In this document: piece after piece, positions 53,098-61,656 of the stretch
Layout: every line of letters begins with the position of its first letter
Numbering within the stretch: the first letter of the stretch is position 1
Source of the DNA: Streptomyces sp. NBC_00654
Lineage (GTDB): Bacteria > Actinomycetota > Actinomycetes > Streptomycetales > Streptomycetaceae
Direction: 5' to 3'
DNA length: 64,000 nucleotides
Assembly (NCBI RefSeq): GCF_026341775.1
Contig: NZ_JAPEOB010000001.1
Coordinates: forward strand, 2,542,001 to 2,606,000
The notes under the pieces: model-generated
Seen by the model: only the letters and a program-made list of their open reading frames with translations
What the model was told of the DNA's origin: nothing
Database searches by the model: none
Position numbers and translations under genes: made by a program

Positions 53098-53649
53098 GTG
53101 GAGCAGAGCATAGATTCGAACAAGAAACCCGAGTTCGCCGCGGGGACCGACCCGGCGTACATCCCCGGCCTGACGGCCCCTTCAGCGGTCCGGACGGAGG
53201 AGAAGGAGCCGACGGCCGACGACGTGACGGACGGCGTCCCGGAGGCCGCGGAGGCCGCCGTCGAGGCCGCTCCCGCGACCGCCGCCGAGCCGGAGGCCGG
53301 GCCCGGAGCCGGGGCCGGACCCGAGGGGGCGGCCGATGAGGAGGCGGCGTCCGACGGGAGCGCGGATGAGGGAGCCGTCTTCGAGGTCAGCGACCGCCGG
53401 GGCTCGATCCGGGTGGACCGCCTGGGCGTCCGGTTCCGGCTGGACGACCAGGAGGCGGAGTTCCTGTGGGAGGAGATCGGCGCGGTCGAGGTCAGGACCG
53501 CCCGTACCGGCCGCAGGCTCACCGTCACCGTGCATCTGTCGACCCGCCGTTGGTTCAACGGCGAGGTCGAGGCGGAGAGCAGGGCCCGGCTCAAGGAGTG
53601 GCCGGGCGAGCTCGACGCGGTTCTGGACGCCTACTTCGAAGAATCCTGA
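53098..53649 (+). CDS. Conserved hypothetical protein, acidic/Ala-rich N-terminus
   Basis: This 183-residue protein has a disordered N-terminal half (residues 25-90, Ala/Glu/Pro/Gly) and a compact C-terminal half: FEVSDRRGSIRVDRLGVRFRLDDQEAEFLWEEIGAVEV, then VHLSTRRWFNGEVEAESRARLKEWPGELDAVLDAYF. The latter looks like a small PH-like beta domain plus helix. No function is known to me. GTG 53098 gives VEQSIDSNKK; an ATG-like earlier start at 53017 would overlap the permease gene. Confidence 0.75.
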   Translation: MEQSIDSNKKPEFAAGTDPAYIPGLTAPSAVRTEEKEPTADDVTDGVPEAAEAAVEAAPATAAEPEAGPGAGAGPEGAADEEAASDGSADEGAVFEVSDRRGSIRVDRLGVRFRLDDQEAEFLWEEIGAVEVRTARTGRRLTVTVHLSTRRWFNGEVEAESRARLKEWPGELDAVLDAYFEES

Positions 53650-53657
53650 GTCCGGCC

Positions 53658-53688
53658 GACGGCTCCGCCGCCCGGTGGCGGAGCCGTC
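53658..53688. terminator. Bidirectional terminator between convergent genes
   Basis: GACGGCTCCGCC (53658-53669) and GGCGGAGCCGTC (53677-53688) form a perfect 12-bp stem, with a partial outer stem (GAGTCC/GGACTC). The right arm overlaps the stop codon of the LuxR-type gene. Confidence 0.8.
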
Positions 53689-54331
53689 AGGACTCCAGAT
53701 AGCGCAGGACGGCCAGCACCCGGCGGCTGTACCCCGTGGTGTGCGACAGACCGAACTTGTCGAAGACGGCGTGCAGATTCTTCTCGACGGCACTCAGCGA
53801 GAGGTGCAGCTGTTGGGCGATCGCCGCGTTGCTGCGCCCCTGGGCCAGCTCCTCCAGCACCGTCCTCTCCCGCGGTGTGAGCCGGGCCAGCGGGTCGCTG
53901 TGCGTCGTGAGGGCCACCAGCTGCCGTACGACCTCCGGGTCGATGACGGCCCCGCCCGCCCGGATCCGTTCCAGCGCGTCCAGGAACTCCCCGACCTGCG
54001 CGACCCGGTCCTTGAGCAGATAGCCGACCCGCTCGGCGCCCGCGGCGAGCAACTGGGCGGCGTAGGTGCGCTCCACATGCTGGGAGAGCACCAGGACGCC
54101 GACCTCCGGCCAGCGCTCGCGGACCTCCAGCGCGGCACGCAGCCCCTCGTCCGTGTGGGTCGGCGGCATCCGGATGTCGACCACGACGATGTCCGGCGTC
54201 CGGGCCTCGACCTCGCGGATCAGCGCCGTCCCGTCGCCCACGGCGGCCGGCACCTCATGGCCCTCCTCGGCGAGCAGCCGGACCAGCCCTTCCCGCAGGA
54301 GGGTCGAGTCCTCGGCGAGCATTACACGCAC
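53687..54331 (-). CDS. LuxR/NarL-family response regulator
   Basis: This 214-residue regulator has a receiver domain (AEDSTLLREGL, phospho-acceptor Asp 52 in VVDIRMPP, Lys in YLLKDR) and a LuxR helix-turn-helix (LTPRERTVLEELAQGRSNAAIAQQLHLSLSAVEKNLHAVFDK compressed here). GTG 54331 gives the canonical VRVMLAEDS start and overlaps the kinase gene by 10 nt; ATG 54322 is the alternative. It acts with the adjacent kinase; targets are unknown. Confidence 0.93.
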   Translation of the reverse strand: MRVMLAEDSTLLREGLVRLLAEEGHEVPAAVGDGTALIREVEARTPDIVVVDIRMPPTHTDEGLRAALEVRERWPEVGVLVLSQHVERTYAAQLLAAGAERVGYLLKDRVAQVGEFLDALERIRAGGAVIDPEVVRQLVALTTHSDPLARLTPRERTVLEELAQGRSNAAIAQQLHLSLSAVEKNLHAVFDKFGLSHTTGYSRRVLAVLRYLES

Positions 54332-55521
54332 GGCAGCTCCGCGATGATGGTGGTGGGACCCCCTGGGGGGCTGTCGATGATGAGCCGCCCGTCGAGCGCG
54401 GCCACCCGGCTGTGCAGCCCGGTCAGCCCGCTGCCCGCCGGGTCGGCGCCGCCCCGGCCGTCGTCCTCGATCCGCACGGTCAACAGGGACGTGCCGCCCG
54501 TCAGGCTGATCCGGACCCGCCCGGCCCCCGAGTGCTTGGCGGCGTTGGTCACCGCCTCCGACACCACGAAGTACGCGGCCGTCTCGACCGGCCGGGGAAG
54601 CTCCGGGGGCAGCGCGAAGTCCATCCGCAGGGGGAGGGCGCACCGCTGGGCGACCCCGCCGAGGGCTTCCTGGAGCCCCAGGCTGTCGAGCGCCGTCGGG
54701 TAGACCCGCCAGGCGACGTCCCGCAGTTCCGTGAGGACGTCGGTGGACTCCTGGTGCGCCTGCTCCAGCAGGGCAGCGGCCTGCTCGGGTGCGCGGTTGC
54801 GGCGGACCCGGCCCAGCAGCATGGCCAGCGCGACCAGCCGCTGCTGCACACCGTCGTGGAGGTCGCGCTCGATGCGGCGGCGTTCGGCGTCGACCGCCCG
54901 GAGCACGGCGGCGCGGCTGGCGGCCAGTTCATCGATCCGCGCCTCCAGCAGCTCCTTCTCGGACGGCCCGAAATACTCGCGGGCCAGCCTCGCGTCCAGT
55001 GCGCCGAGCGAGGCCAGGCCCTGGAGGTCGAGGAAGAGCAGCACACCGCCGAGGAGCACCTGCGGCGCCAGTTCCCGCCAGCTCGTCGTGGAGCGGGCGA
55101 CTCCGGCGGCCAGGACGACGGCCAGCACCGCGCCGACGGCCAGCAGACCGATCACCACCGTGCTCAGCAGCCCCGTGTACGTGCGGGCGGCGAGATGGCG
55201 CAGGGTGCGCCGGTCGTCGGGCTCGCGGGCGTACGGGGGCGGGAACCGGTCGCCGAAGAAGACGGTCCGCCGCATCCGCTCCGGCCCGGTCAGCCGGCGT
55301 GCCCCCGCACCGAGCACGGCCAGCGCCCGGTCGCGGGTGCGCGGCCAGAGGAGGAAGGGTCCCAGCAGGGTGCCCGGCCCGGCGAAGTACAGCAGCCCGA
55401 GGAGAGAGGTGCCGCAGCCGAGGAGTACGCCCACGGCCCGGCGGGCCCACCCGGGCGGCCCCGCCACCGGGTCGCCCCGTCGGTCGCTCCGTCCGTCGCC
55501 CCGCCCGTCGCTGTCCGGCAC
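54322..55521 (-). CDS. Two-component sensor histidine kinase (HisKA_3)
   Basis: This 399-residue kinase has an N-terminal membrane domain with about four helices (VGVLLGCGTSLLGLLYFAG, TVVIGLLAVGAVLAVVLAAG, QVLLGGVLLFLDLQGL). The dimerisation/phosphoacceptor box is ERRRIERDLHDGVQQR, and HATPase_c shows EAVTNAAKHSGA and DDGRGGADPAGSGLTGL. GTG 55521 removes a Pro/Arg-rich in-frame extension that is unlikely to be translated. No extracellular sensor domain is evident, so it probably senses within the membrane. Confidence 0.9.
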   Translation of the reverse strand: MPDSDGRGDGRSDRRGDPVAGPPGWARRAVGVLLGCGTSLLGLLYFAGPGTLLGPFLLWPRTRDRALAVLGAGARRLTGPERMRRTVFFGDRFPPPYAREPDDRRTLRHLAARTYTGLLSTVVIGLLAVGAVLAVVLAAGVARSTTSWRELAPQVLLGGVLLFLDLQGLASLGALDARLAREYFGPSEKELLEARIDELAASRAAVLRAVDAERRRIERDLHDGVQQRLVALAMLLGRVRRNRAPEQAAALLEQAHQESTDVLTELRDVAWRVYPTALDSLGLQEALGGVAQRCALPLRMDFALPPELPRPVETAAYFVVSEAVTNAAKHSGAGRVRISLTGGTSLLTVRIEDDGRGGADPAGSGLTGLHSRVAALDGRLIIDSPPGGPTTIIAELPCV

Positions 55522-55631
55522 GGAAGGCGAGGTTAGCCGCGCGGCGGGGCGCGGGCAAGATCGTCCGGCGGGCGCCGGGGCGGGGCCCTCGTCGGGAACC
55601 CGTGCGGGTTGTGCCGCCGGGCGCCCGGTGG

Positions 55632-56294
55632 TCACGAGGTGCGGCGGTGCTGGGCGCGTCCGCGTCCGCGTACCCGCGTGACCACGTAGCCGGCCACGGC
55701 CAGCAGCACCACGACGAGCACCGCCTTGGACAGGACGCCGACGTACGACTCCACCAGGTTCCACTGGTCACCGAGCACATACCCGGCCATCACCAGGACC
55801 GTGTTCCACAGCAGACTTCCGGCCGTCGTCAGTGCGACGAACGTGGGCAGCGGCATGCGTTCGACGCCCGCGGGCACGGAGACCAGGCTGCGGAAGACCG
55901 GCACCATGCGGCCGAGGAACACCGCCTTGGTGCCGTGCCGCGCGAACCACTGCTCCGTACGCACCAGGTCGGAGGCCTTCACCAGTGGCAGCTTCGCCCA
56001 CCACGCGTGCATCCGCTCCCGGCCGAAGATCGTTCCGATCCCGTACAGGACGACCGCGCCGACGACCGAACCGAGCGTGGTCCAGAACAGCGCCGAGGCC
56101 ACGCTCAGCACTCCCTGCGAGGCGGCGAAGCCGGTCAGCGGGAGGATGACCTCACTGGGCAGCGGCGGGAACAGGTTCTCCAGCGCGATGGCCAGACCGG
56201 CGCCGGGCCCGCCGAGGGTCTCGACGAGACCGGTGGCCCAGCCCGCGATGCCGTCCGTGGGCTCCTGTGCGGCAGCTGACAGTACGAGGTGCAT
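55632..56294 (-). CDS. DedA-family membrane protein
   Basis: This 220-residue protein has the SNARE-associated/DedA motifs ALENLFPPLPSEVILPLTGF, WWAKLPLVK, WFARHGTKAVFLGRMVPVFRSLVSVPAGVERM and a Gly-rich helix TLGSVVGAVVLYGIG. DedA proteins are thought to flip or recycle lipid carriers such as undecaprenyl phosphate. It stands alone on the minus strand, 110 bp upstream of the kinase gene. Confidence 0.93.
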   Translation of the reverse strand: MHLVLSAAAQEPTDGIAGWATGLVETLGGPGAGLAIALENLFPPLPSEVILPLTGFAASQGVLSVASALFWTTLGSVVGAVVLYGIGTIFGRERMHAWWAKLPLVKASDLVRTEQWFARHGTKAVFLGRMVPVFRSLVSVPAGVERMPLPTFVALTTAGSLLWNTVLVMAGYVLGDQWNLVESYVGVLSKAVLVVVLLAVAGYVVTRVRGRGRAQHRRTS

Positions 56295-56458
56295 CCGGGC
56301 TCTCCAAGGGTGACGGGAAGACAGCCGCTGGGCATCCTCCGCGGCATACCGTCAACGCTAGGAACCGCCGATCAGTGCCGGTATGAGGTCTCCCGTCGAA
56401 CCACCCTGCGGTTTCCCGCACCCCGTGGAGGGGCGGATTCCCGTGCTCCCGGGGCCCG

Positions 56459-56508
56459 GTGATGTCCCGCACCCCCGCACCCCCTGCGGGGAGGGTGCGG
56501 GACATCAC
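56459..56508. terminator. 50-bp nested hairpin
   Basis: GTGATGTCCCGCACCC (56459-56474) pairs perfectly with GGGTGCGGGACATCAC (56493-56508), and a second short stem lies inside the loop. It sits 83 bp past the SIS gene stop on the minus strand and ahead of the dedA promoter. Confidence 0.8.
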
Positions 56509-56528
56509 AGCGAACGGGCCCGGAGGCC

Positions 56529-56605
56529 GCCCGGTCTCGGCCCCCGCCCGGTCTCAGCCCTCGCCCGGGTCTCAGCCCCCGCCCGGTCTCTCAGCCCTCG
56601 CTCAG
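56529..56605. repeat. 17-19-bp tandem repeats at the SIS gene 3' end
   Basis: Three to four copies of a CCCXCGCCCGGTCTCAG-type unit follow each other, and the last copy contains the SIS stop codon and final codons. The array seems to have grown outward from the gene end. Confidence 0.75.
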
Positions 56606-57475
56606 AACCACCGAGCGCGACAGGTGCCGGGGCAGGTCCGGGTCGAGACCGCGCGCCGCGGCCCGCGCGATCGCCAGCCGCTGTACGCGTACGAGATCGG
56701 CCAGCGGGTCCAGCTCGGTCTGCACCCAGCGGGCACCCGTGGCGAGCACCTGATCCGCCAGACCCTCGGGGGCGGCGCCGAACATCCAGGTCGCCGTGCC
56801 GGCGGTGGCGATGCTGATCGGGCCGTGGCGGTACTCCATGGCGGGGTACGACTCGGTCCAGGAGAGCGACGCCTCCTTCATCTTCAGCGCCGCCTCATTG
56901 GCGAGACCGGCCGTCCAGCCCCGGCCGAGGAAGGAGAACTGGGTGCAGTCCACCAGCCCTTCGGGCAGCGGCTCGGCGAGCGCGGTCTCCGCGTCCCGCA
57001 CCACGTCGTCCGTGTGCAGCCCGAGGTGGGCGCGGAGCAGGGTGAGGACCGTGGTGGCGAAGCGGGTCTGGACGACGGACTTCTCGTCGGCGAACTCCAG
57101 GACGACGATGTCGTCGGCCGCGGCCATCACCGGGGTGTCCGGGTCGGCGGTGATGGCGACCGTGCGCGTCGTGCCGCGCAGCCGGGTCAGCAGTTCCAGC
57201 ACCTCGGTCGTGGTCCCCGAGCGGGTGAGCGCGACGACCCGGTCGTAGGACCGGCCGAAGGGGAACTCCGAGGCGGCGAAGGCGTCGGACTCGCCCTGGC
57301 CGGAGTCCTCGCGCAGCGAGGCGTAGGCCTGCGCCATGTAGAACGAGGTTCCGCAGCCCACGACCGCGATGCGCTCGCCGGTGGCGGGCAGGGCCGCCGC
57401 GTGGTCCCCGGCCAGTGCTGCGGCACGGCGCCAGCACTCGGGCTGGCTGGCTGTCTCGGTCTCGACATACGACAC
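56591..57475 (-). CDS. SIS-domain sugar isomerase/deaminase (GlmS C-domain/AgaS-like)
   Basis: This 294-residue protein has two SIS domains: GCGTSFYMAQAYASLR and LTRSGTTTEVLELL in the first, and FLGRGWTAGLANEAALKMKEAS, ESYPAMEYRHGPIS in the second. The GlmS-like features bind a phosphosugar, and no glutaminase domain is present. A role in amino-sugar phosphate isomerisation or deamination is inferred. GTG 57475 follows a GGAG site; upstream in-frame codons are unrelated. It is divergent from a DeoR regulator, its probable controller. Confidence 0.9.
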   Translation of the reverse strand: MSYVETETASQPECWRRAAALAGDHAAALPATGERIAVVGCGTSFYMAQAYASLREDSGQGESDAFAASEFPFGRSYDRVVALTRSGTTTEVLELLTRLRGTTRTVAITADPDTPVMAAADDIVVLEFADEKSVVQTRFATTVLTLLRAHLGLHTDDVVRDAETALAEPLPEGLVDCTQFSFLGRGWTAGLANEAALKMKEASLSWTESYPAMEYRHGPISIATAGTATWMFGAAPEGLADQVLATGARWVQTELDPLADLVRVQRLAIARAAARGLDPDLPRHLSRSVVLSEG

Positions 57476-57547
57476 GTCTGCACTCCGCTTGAGCGTGGGC
57501 GAATGAAGCACTGGATGTTCGATTCTGCACGTTACATCTGCCGATCG

Positions 57548-57565
57548 AGCAAAAACAAGCAAAAC
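57548..57565. promoter_or_regulatory. GCAAAA direct repeats, candidate DeoR operator
   Basis: AGCAAAAACAAGCAAAAC is an A-rich direct repeat in the 209-bp divergent gap between the SIS and DeoR genes. DeoR-family proteins commonly bind short A-rich direct repeats. Assignment is by context. Confidence 0.45.
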
Positions 57566-57684
57566 CGGGTGGGTGGCGAGCTGTCCGGCCGGTGGCCTGT
57601 GGGACGCTTGCGCCTGTCCGGCCGGCGGTGACCGTGTTCCCGGGAAGCGCGGTGCGCACGCCGGACGGTGAAGGAGACACACTC

Positions 57685-58482
57685 TTGTCCAGGGACGCCC
57701 GGTGGGACGCTTTGCTGGAACTGGTCGGCAGGAACGGCCGGGTCGACGTCGAGGACGCCGCGCTGGCGCTGGACGTCTCGGCCGCGACGATCCGCCGTGA
57801 CCTGGACCAGCTCGCCGAGCAGCAGCTGCTCACCCGGACCCGGGGCGGCGCCGTCGCGCACGGTGTCTCGTACGAGCTGGCGCTGCGCTACAAGACGGGC
57901 CGCCGCGCCCCCGAGAAGCAGGCCATCGGCCGTGCCGTGTCGGAGCTGGTCGCGGCCGGCGAAGTGGTCGGTCTGACCGGCGGTACGACGGTGACCGAGG
58001 TGGCCAGGGCCCTGGCCACGCGTCCTGACATCGTCGGCGAGACGGCCGCGGCGGGCGGGCAGCCGATGCTGACCGTGGTGACCAACGCGCTCAACATCGC
58101 CAGTGAGCTGGCGATGCGGCCGCAGATCAAGATGGTCGTGACCGGTGGTGTGGCCAGGCCGCAGTCCTATGAGCTGACCGGCCCGCTGGCCGTCGGCGTG
58201 ATGAACGAGATCACCCTGGACATCGCCGTGCTCGGCGTCAACGCGATCGACACGGAGCGCGGGGCGTACGTCCACCACGAGGGCGAGGCCAGCGTGAACC
58301 GGCTGCTCGCGCAGCGGGCGCAGCGCGTGGTGGTGGCGGCCGACTCCTCGAAGATCGGCAAGCGGGCCTTCGCCCGCGTCTGCGACCTCGGCCCGGTCGA
58401 TGTGCTGGTCACCGACTCCGGCATCACGCCGGAGGCGAGGGCCCGGTTCGCCGAGGCGGGCGTGAACGTGATCGCTGTCTGA
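57685..58482 (+). CDS. DeoR/GlpR-family transcriptional regulator
   Basis: This 265-residue protein has an N-terminal DeoR helix-turn-helix (RWDALLELVGRNGRVDVEDAALALDVSAATIRRDLDQL shortened) and a C-terminal sugar-phosphate sensor (GLTGGTTVTEVARAL, VVTNALNIASELA, GVNAIDTERGAYVHHEGEASVNR, VVVAADSSKIGKRAF). TTG 57685 is chosen for the AAGGAG site 8 nt upstream; a GTG in frame farther up lacks family similarity. It likely represses the divergent SIS gene and is released by an amino-sugar phosphate. Confidence 0.9.
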   Translation: MSRDARWDALLELVGRNGRVDVEDAALALDVSAATIRRDLDQLAEQQLLTRTRGGAVAHGVSYELALRYKTGRRAPEKQAIGRAVSELVAAGEVVGLTGGTTVTEVARALATRPDIVGETAAAGGQPMLTVVTNALNIASELAMRPQIKMVVTGGVARPQSYELTGPLAVGVMNEITLDIAVLGVNAIDTERGAYVHHEGEASVNRLLAQRAQRVVVAADSSKIGKRAFARVCDLGPVDVLVTDSGITPEARARFAEAGVNVIAV

Positions 58483-58871
58483 GTCCGGCCACGCTGCCAC
58501 GCGGCTGCGTTTCGGCGCGTCCTCGCGTCCTCGCGCTCTTCGCGGCATGCGCGGCGTGCGCGGCCACGTGTCAGTGCGTCGGGGCGTCTGTTTTCGGCCA
58601 TGCTCGGTGGGTAGTCGGCTGATTCCGGTTCGGGCGCGGAGCGGTGGGAAGCGGTCGTACGGAGTCATGGAACCGGGCGACATTCGGTGTTTGGTCCGGA
58701 AAGTTCCCAGCATGGTGAGGGATCGACGACCTCGGACTGTCACCATCGGCCGTCAGTGACGGCCTGCCGAGGGGGGAATAGGGGCGGAAGAACGGCGAAT
58801 TCACGCCACTAGGTCTTCTTGTTGGCCGAGTTCGAACGCGTGGCCGGATCGTGGTCGGCATAATCGCGTCC
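58483..58871. other. 389-bp gap before the metallo-beta-lactamase gene
   Basis: No supported gene is found. A perfect 17-bp palindrome GGCCGTCAGTGACGGCC at 58748-58764 lies 108 bp before the next start and may be an operator or hairpin. A 70-aa plus-strand frame at 58547-58759 has no ribosome-binding site or domain. Confidence 0.5.
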
Positions 58872-59915
58872 ATGCCGATCACGGGTGGGGACGTCGTTGA
58901 TCTGGGCCGGGGTCTGTACGCCTGGCTGCCGCCGAAACGCGGCTGGGGACTGGCCAACTGCGGTCTGCTCGTGTCGCCGCGCGGCGCGCTGTGGATCGAC
59001 ACCCCGTACGACCGCGCGCTGGCCGGACAGTTCCTGGCGGAGAGCACCGAACGGCTGCCCGACGGCGTCACCGTCGACCGGGTGATCGTCACCCACGCCA
59101 ACGGGGACCACTTCTGGGGCGCGGGTGTCCTCCCGGACGCCGAGATCATCGCCACGCGCGAGGCCAGGGAACACATCCACTACGAGCCCACTCCGCAGCA
59201 GCAGCACGCCCTGGTGACGGGAGGCGATCCGGCCACCCCGCTCGGCGCGTACCTCGCCCGGCACTTCGGGCCGTTCGACTGGTCGGCCACCGAACCGGTG
59301 CGCCCCACCACGTACTTCACCGGGGAACTGGAACTGACCCTGGGGGACTACCCGGTCCGGCTGGCGGCGCTGCCGTCCGCCCACACCACGGGCGACCTGA
59401 TCGTTCATCTGCCCGCGCAGCGCGCCGTGTTCAGCGGTGATGTGATCTTCTCCACCACCCCGCGGCAGCCGGGCGACCACCCGGTGCACTGGGCGGGTCC
59501 GCTGAGCAATGTGATCGCGGCCTGCGAGCGGGTGCTCGCGACCGGCGCCGAGATCATCGTCCCGGGCCACGGCCCGGTGCTCGACCCGGCAGGTGTACGG
59601 GACCACATCGGCTATCTGGAGTACATACGCGAGCGCGCCCACGCCTTCCACACGGCGGGCGTGCCCGCCCCGGAGGCGGCCCGGCGGGTGATCGCCGAGG
59701 ACCGCCATCCCGAACTCGGGCTGCCCGAACGGCTGTCCGTCACCATCGGGACCGAGTACCGGCACCTGGACGGCTCCGAACTGCCGGGTGTGCTGCAGGT
59801 GATGACGGAGGTGGCCGTGCTGGCGCAGGAGGTCGAGCAGACGCGTACGGGCGGCGGGCCCGGCCGTACCGGCACAGCGGAGGCTGTGCGCGAGCCGGCC
59901 GGCGGACCGCGGTGA
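58872..59915 (+). CDS. Metallo-beta-lactamase-fold hydrolase
   Basis: This 347-residue protein has the MBL metal motifs THANGDHFWG (HxNxDH, a variant of HxHxDH), PSAHTTGDLIVHLP (His), FSGDVIF (Asp) and VPGHGPV (His). The Asn in place of the second His occurs in some MBL subfamilies and may affect metal occupancy. ATG 58872 is preferred to GTG 58851. The substrate is unknown. Its TGA overlaps the GTG of a small repeat-built ORF, which overlaps cvnA, so the gene may be co-expressed with the conservon. Confidence 0.9.
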   Translation: MPITGGDVVDLGRGLYAWLPPKRGWGLANCGLLVSPRGALWIDTPYDRALAGQFLAESTERLPDGVTVDRVIVTHANGDHFWGAGVLPDAEIIATREAREHIHYEPTPQQQHALVTGGDPATPLGAYLARHFGPFDWSATEPVRPTTYFTGELELTLGDYPVRLAALPSAHTTGDLIVHLPAQRAVFSGDVIFSTTPRQPGDHPVHWAGPLSNVIAACERVLATGAEIIVPGHGPVLDPAGVRDHIGYLEYIRERAHAFHTAGVPAPEAARRVIAEDRHPELGLPERLSVTIGTEYRHLDGSELPGVLQVMTEVAVLAQEVEQTRTGGGPGRTGTAEAVREPAGGPR

Positions 59916-59999
59916 GTACGGCCCCGGTGAGCACGGCCCCGATGGGTTCGGCCCCGATGAGTACGGCTTCCGTGCGGACGGCCCCAGTGGCTACGGCCC
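59912..59999. repeat. Six imperfect 15-bp tandem repeats
   Basis: Units of the form GTGAGTACGGCCCCG follow each other from the MBL stop codon onward, drifting in sequence but keeping the 15-bp period, so the reading frame is kept. Confidence 0.8.
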
Positions 60000-60064
60000 A
60001 CACGCACACCGCCACCCGCCGCCGCCCGGTGCGCGGGATCCGCTCGACACGAAGGACGCGGTGA
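59912..60064 (+). CDS. 50-aa repeat-encoded small ORF between the MBL gene and cvnA
   Basis: GTG 59912 overlaps the MBL stop (GTGA) and the ORF's TGA overlaps the cvnA GTG (GTGA). The first 30 residues are six variants of a 5-residue unit (VSTAP, VSTAP, MGSAP, MSTAS, VRTAP, VATAH); the tail is Arg-rich. Double coupling argues for translation; the simple repeat argues for an expansion that happens to stay open. No domain is recognised. Confidence 0.4.
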   Translation: MSTAPVSTAPMGSAPMSTASVRTAPVATAHTHTATRRRPVRGIRSTRRTR

Positions 60065-61656
60065 CCGCAGTGGGATGGATCGTGGCGCTCCTCGCCGCCG
60101 CCTGGGCCGCGACGGCGGTGGTACGGGCTCAGCAGTCGTCCCGTGACGTCTACGCGGCCACGGCCCGCGCCGAGCTCGCGGAGCGGCAGGCGAAGGCCGC
60201 CGAGGCCCGCACCCTCGCCCTCACCGACGAGATACGCCAGCTCGCCGACCGGCGCATACCCGCCGCCGCGACCGCGCTGTCGCACCCCACCGCGTCCGTC
60301 CCCGGGCTGCGCGAGGCCGCCGACATCGACGGTGATGCCGCCCGCCTGCTGACCGAGGCCGTACAGGCGGCCCGAGCGGCGGTCATCGAGGAGCGGCAAC
60401 GTGTCGACGCGGCGGCGAGAGCGGCCATGCGCGGCACCTCGGCCAAGATCCAGTCCCTGCTCAATCAGTCCCAGCAACTGCTCCACGAGCTCCAGCACGA
60501 GTACGACGACCCGCGCATCCTGCAGCTCGACTTCCGCAACGAACTGGCCCTGCGCCGCACCCAGGCCACCGCCGTGCTCTGTGACGCCTGGCCCGGACTC
60601 GCGCGGCAGAACTCACCCCTCGTCGAGATAGTGCTCGGCGCCCAGTCCCGGGTCGCGGGCTACCAGCGCATCCGGGTCGCCAACCATCTGCGCGAGGAGC
60701 GGCTCGCCCTCGTGGCCCGCGCCGCCGAACCCCTCGCCATCGTCCTGGCGGAGCTGCTGGCCAACGCGACGGCGTACTCGCACCCGGACACCGAGGTGCC
60801 GGTCACCGTTCAGCAGACCCCGGGGCGCGGGGCCCTGGTGCTGGTCGACGACGCGGGCATCGGCATGGACGACGACGCGCTGGAGCGGGCCCGCGCGCTG
60901 CTGGCCGGGCCGTCCGAGGTGCTGCTCACCGAGCTGGGGGACCCGCCGCAGACCGGGTTCGCCGTGGTCGGCCGGCTCGTGGCGCGGTACGGCTTCAGCT
61001 GTCACATCGAGCCCTCGCCGTACGGGGGAATGCGCACCATGCTCCGCGTACCGGCCCATCTGCTCACCGTGATGGAGGACGACCGCACCCTGTCGGTGCT
61101 CGCCCCGAAGCCGGTGGGCGCCCGCCCGCAGCCGGCACCGGAAGGGCAGCCGGCACCGGCAACGGGGACGACGGAAGCAGCGGAGGCGGTGGAGGCGGTG
61201 GAGACACCGGGGGTGCCGGGGGCACCGGGGGCACCGGGGGCACCGGGGGTGCCGTCGGCGGCCGTTCCCGGACAACCGGCCGCCGACGCCGCGCCGTCGG
61301 CCGACGCCGGACCGCGTACCGAACTTCCCACCCGCCGACGGCGCACCCGTCGCCCGGCGGTCCAGGAGCCCCCGGGCGCGAGCGGCCCGGCGGCCGAGGA
61401 GCCCGCGCCCCGCACACCGGAGCAGGCCGGGGCATCCTGGACGGCGCTCCAACAGGGCACGGTCAGCGGCCGCAACGCCGAAGCGGCCGCCACCAGCGCC
61501 CAGCCCGCCGGACCTGCCGACTCCGCCGCAGCCGCCGGACCTGCCGACTCCGCCGCAGCCGCCGGACCCGCCGAGTCCGGGCCACCGGTACCCCTATCGC
61601 CCGCCCCAACAGCATCCGCATCGCCATTGGACGATCAAGGAGACGACGAGACGTGA
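60061..61656 (+). CDS. cvnA: CvnA-type sensor ATPase of a conservon
   Basis: This 531-residue protein has an N-terminal membrane helix (VGWIVALLAAAWAATAVV), a helical region, and a HATPase_c domain without a standard His box (VLAELLANATAYSHPDTEVPVTV, DDAGIGMDDDAL, GFAVVGRLVARYG). The C-terminal 150 residues are Ala/Pro/Gly rich and repetitive (PGAPGAPGAPG; PADSAAAAG twice). CvnA proteins tether the conservon complex to the membrane and act with a Roadblock protein and GTPase in a eukaryote-like signalling unit. Its stop overlaps cvnB. Confidence 0.92.
   Translation: MTAVGWIVALLAAAWAATAVVRAQQSSRDVYAATARAELAERQAKAAEARTLALTDEIRQLADRRIPAAATALSHPTASVPGLREAADIDGDAARLLTEAVQAARAAVIEERQRVDAAARAAMRGTSAKIQSLLNQSQQLLHELQHEYDDPRILQLDFRNELALRRTQATAVLCDAWPGLARQNSPLVEIVLGAQSRVAGYQRIRVANHLREERLALVARAAEPLAIVLAELLANATAYSHPDTEVPVTVQQTPGRGALVLVDDAGIGMDDDALERARALLAGPSEVLLTELGDPPQTGFAVVGRLVARYGFSCHIEPSPYGGMRTMLRVPAHLLTVMEDDRTLSVLAPKPVGARPQPAPEGQPAPATGTTEAAEAVEAVETPGVPGAPGAPGAPGVPSAAVPGQPAADAAPSADAGPRTELPTRRRRTRRPAVQEPPGASGPAAEEPAPRTPEQAGASWTALQQGTVSGRNAEAAATSAQPAGPADSAAAAGPADSAAAAGPAESGPPVPLSPAPTASASPLDDQGDDET

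Noticed and set aside
58547..58759. 70-codon plus-strand ORF
   Set aside because: No ribosome-binding site, no domain, and Arg/Gly/Val composition expected of random GC-rich sequence.
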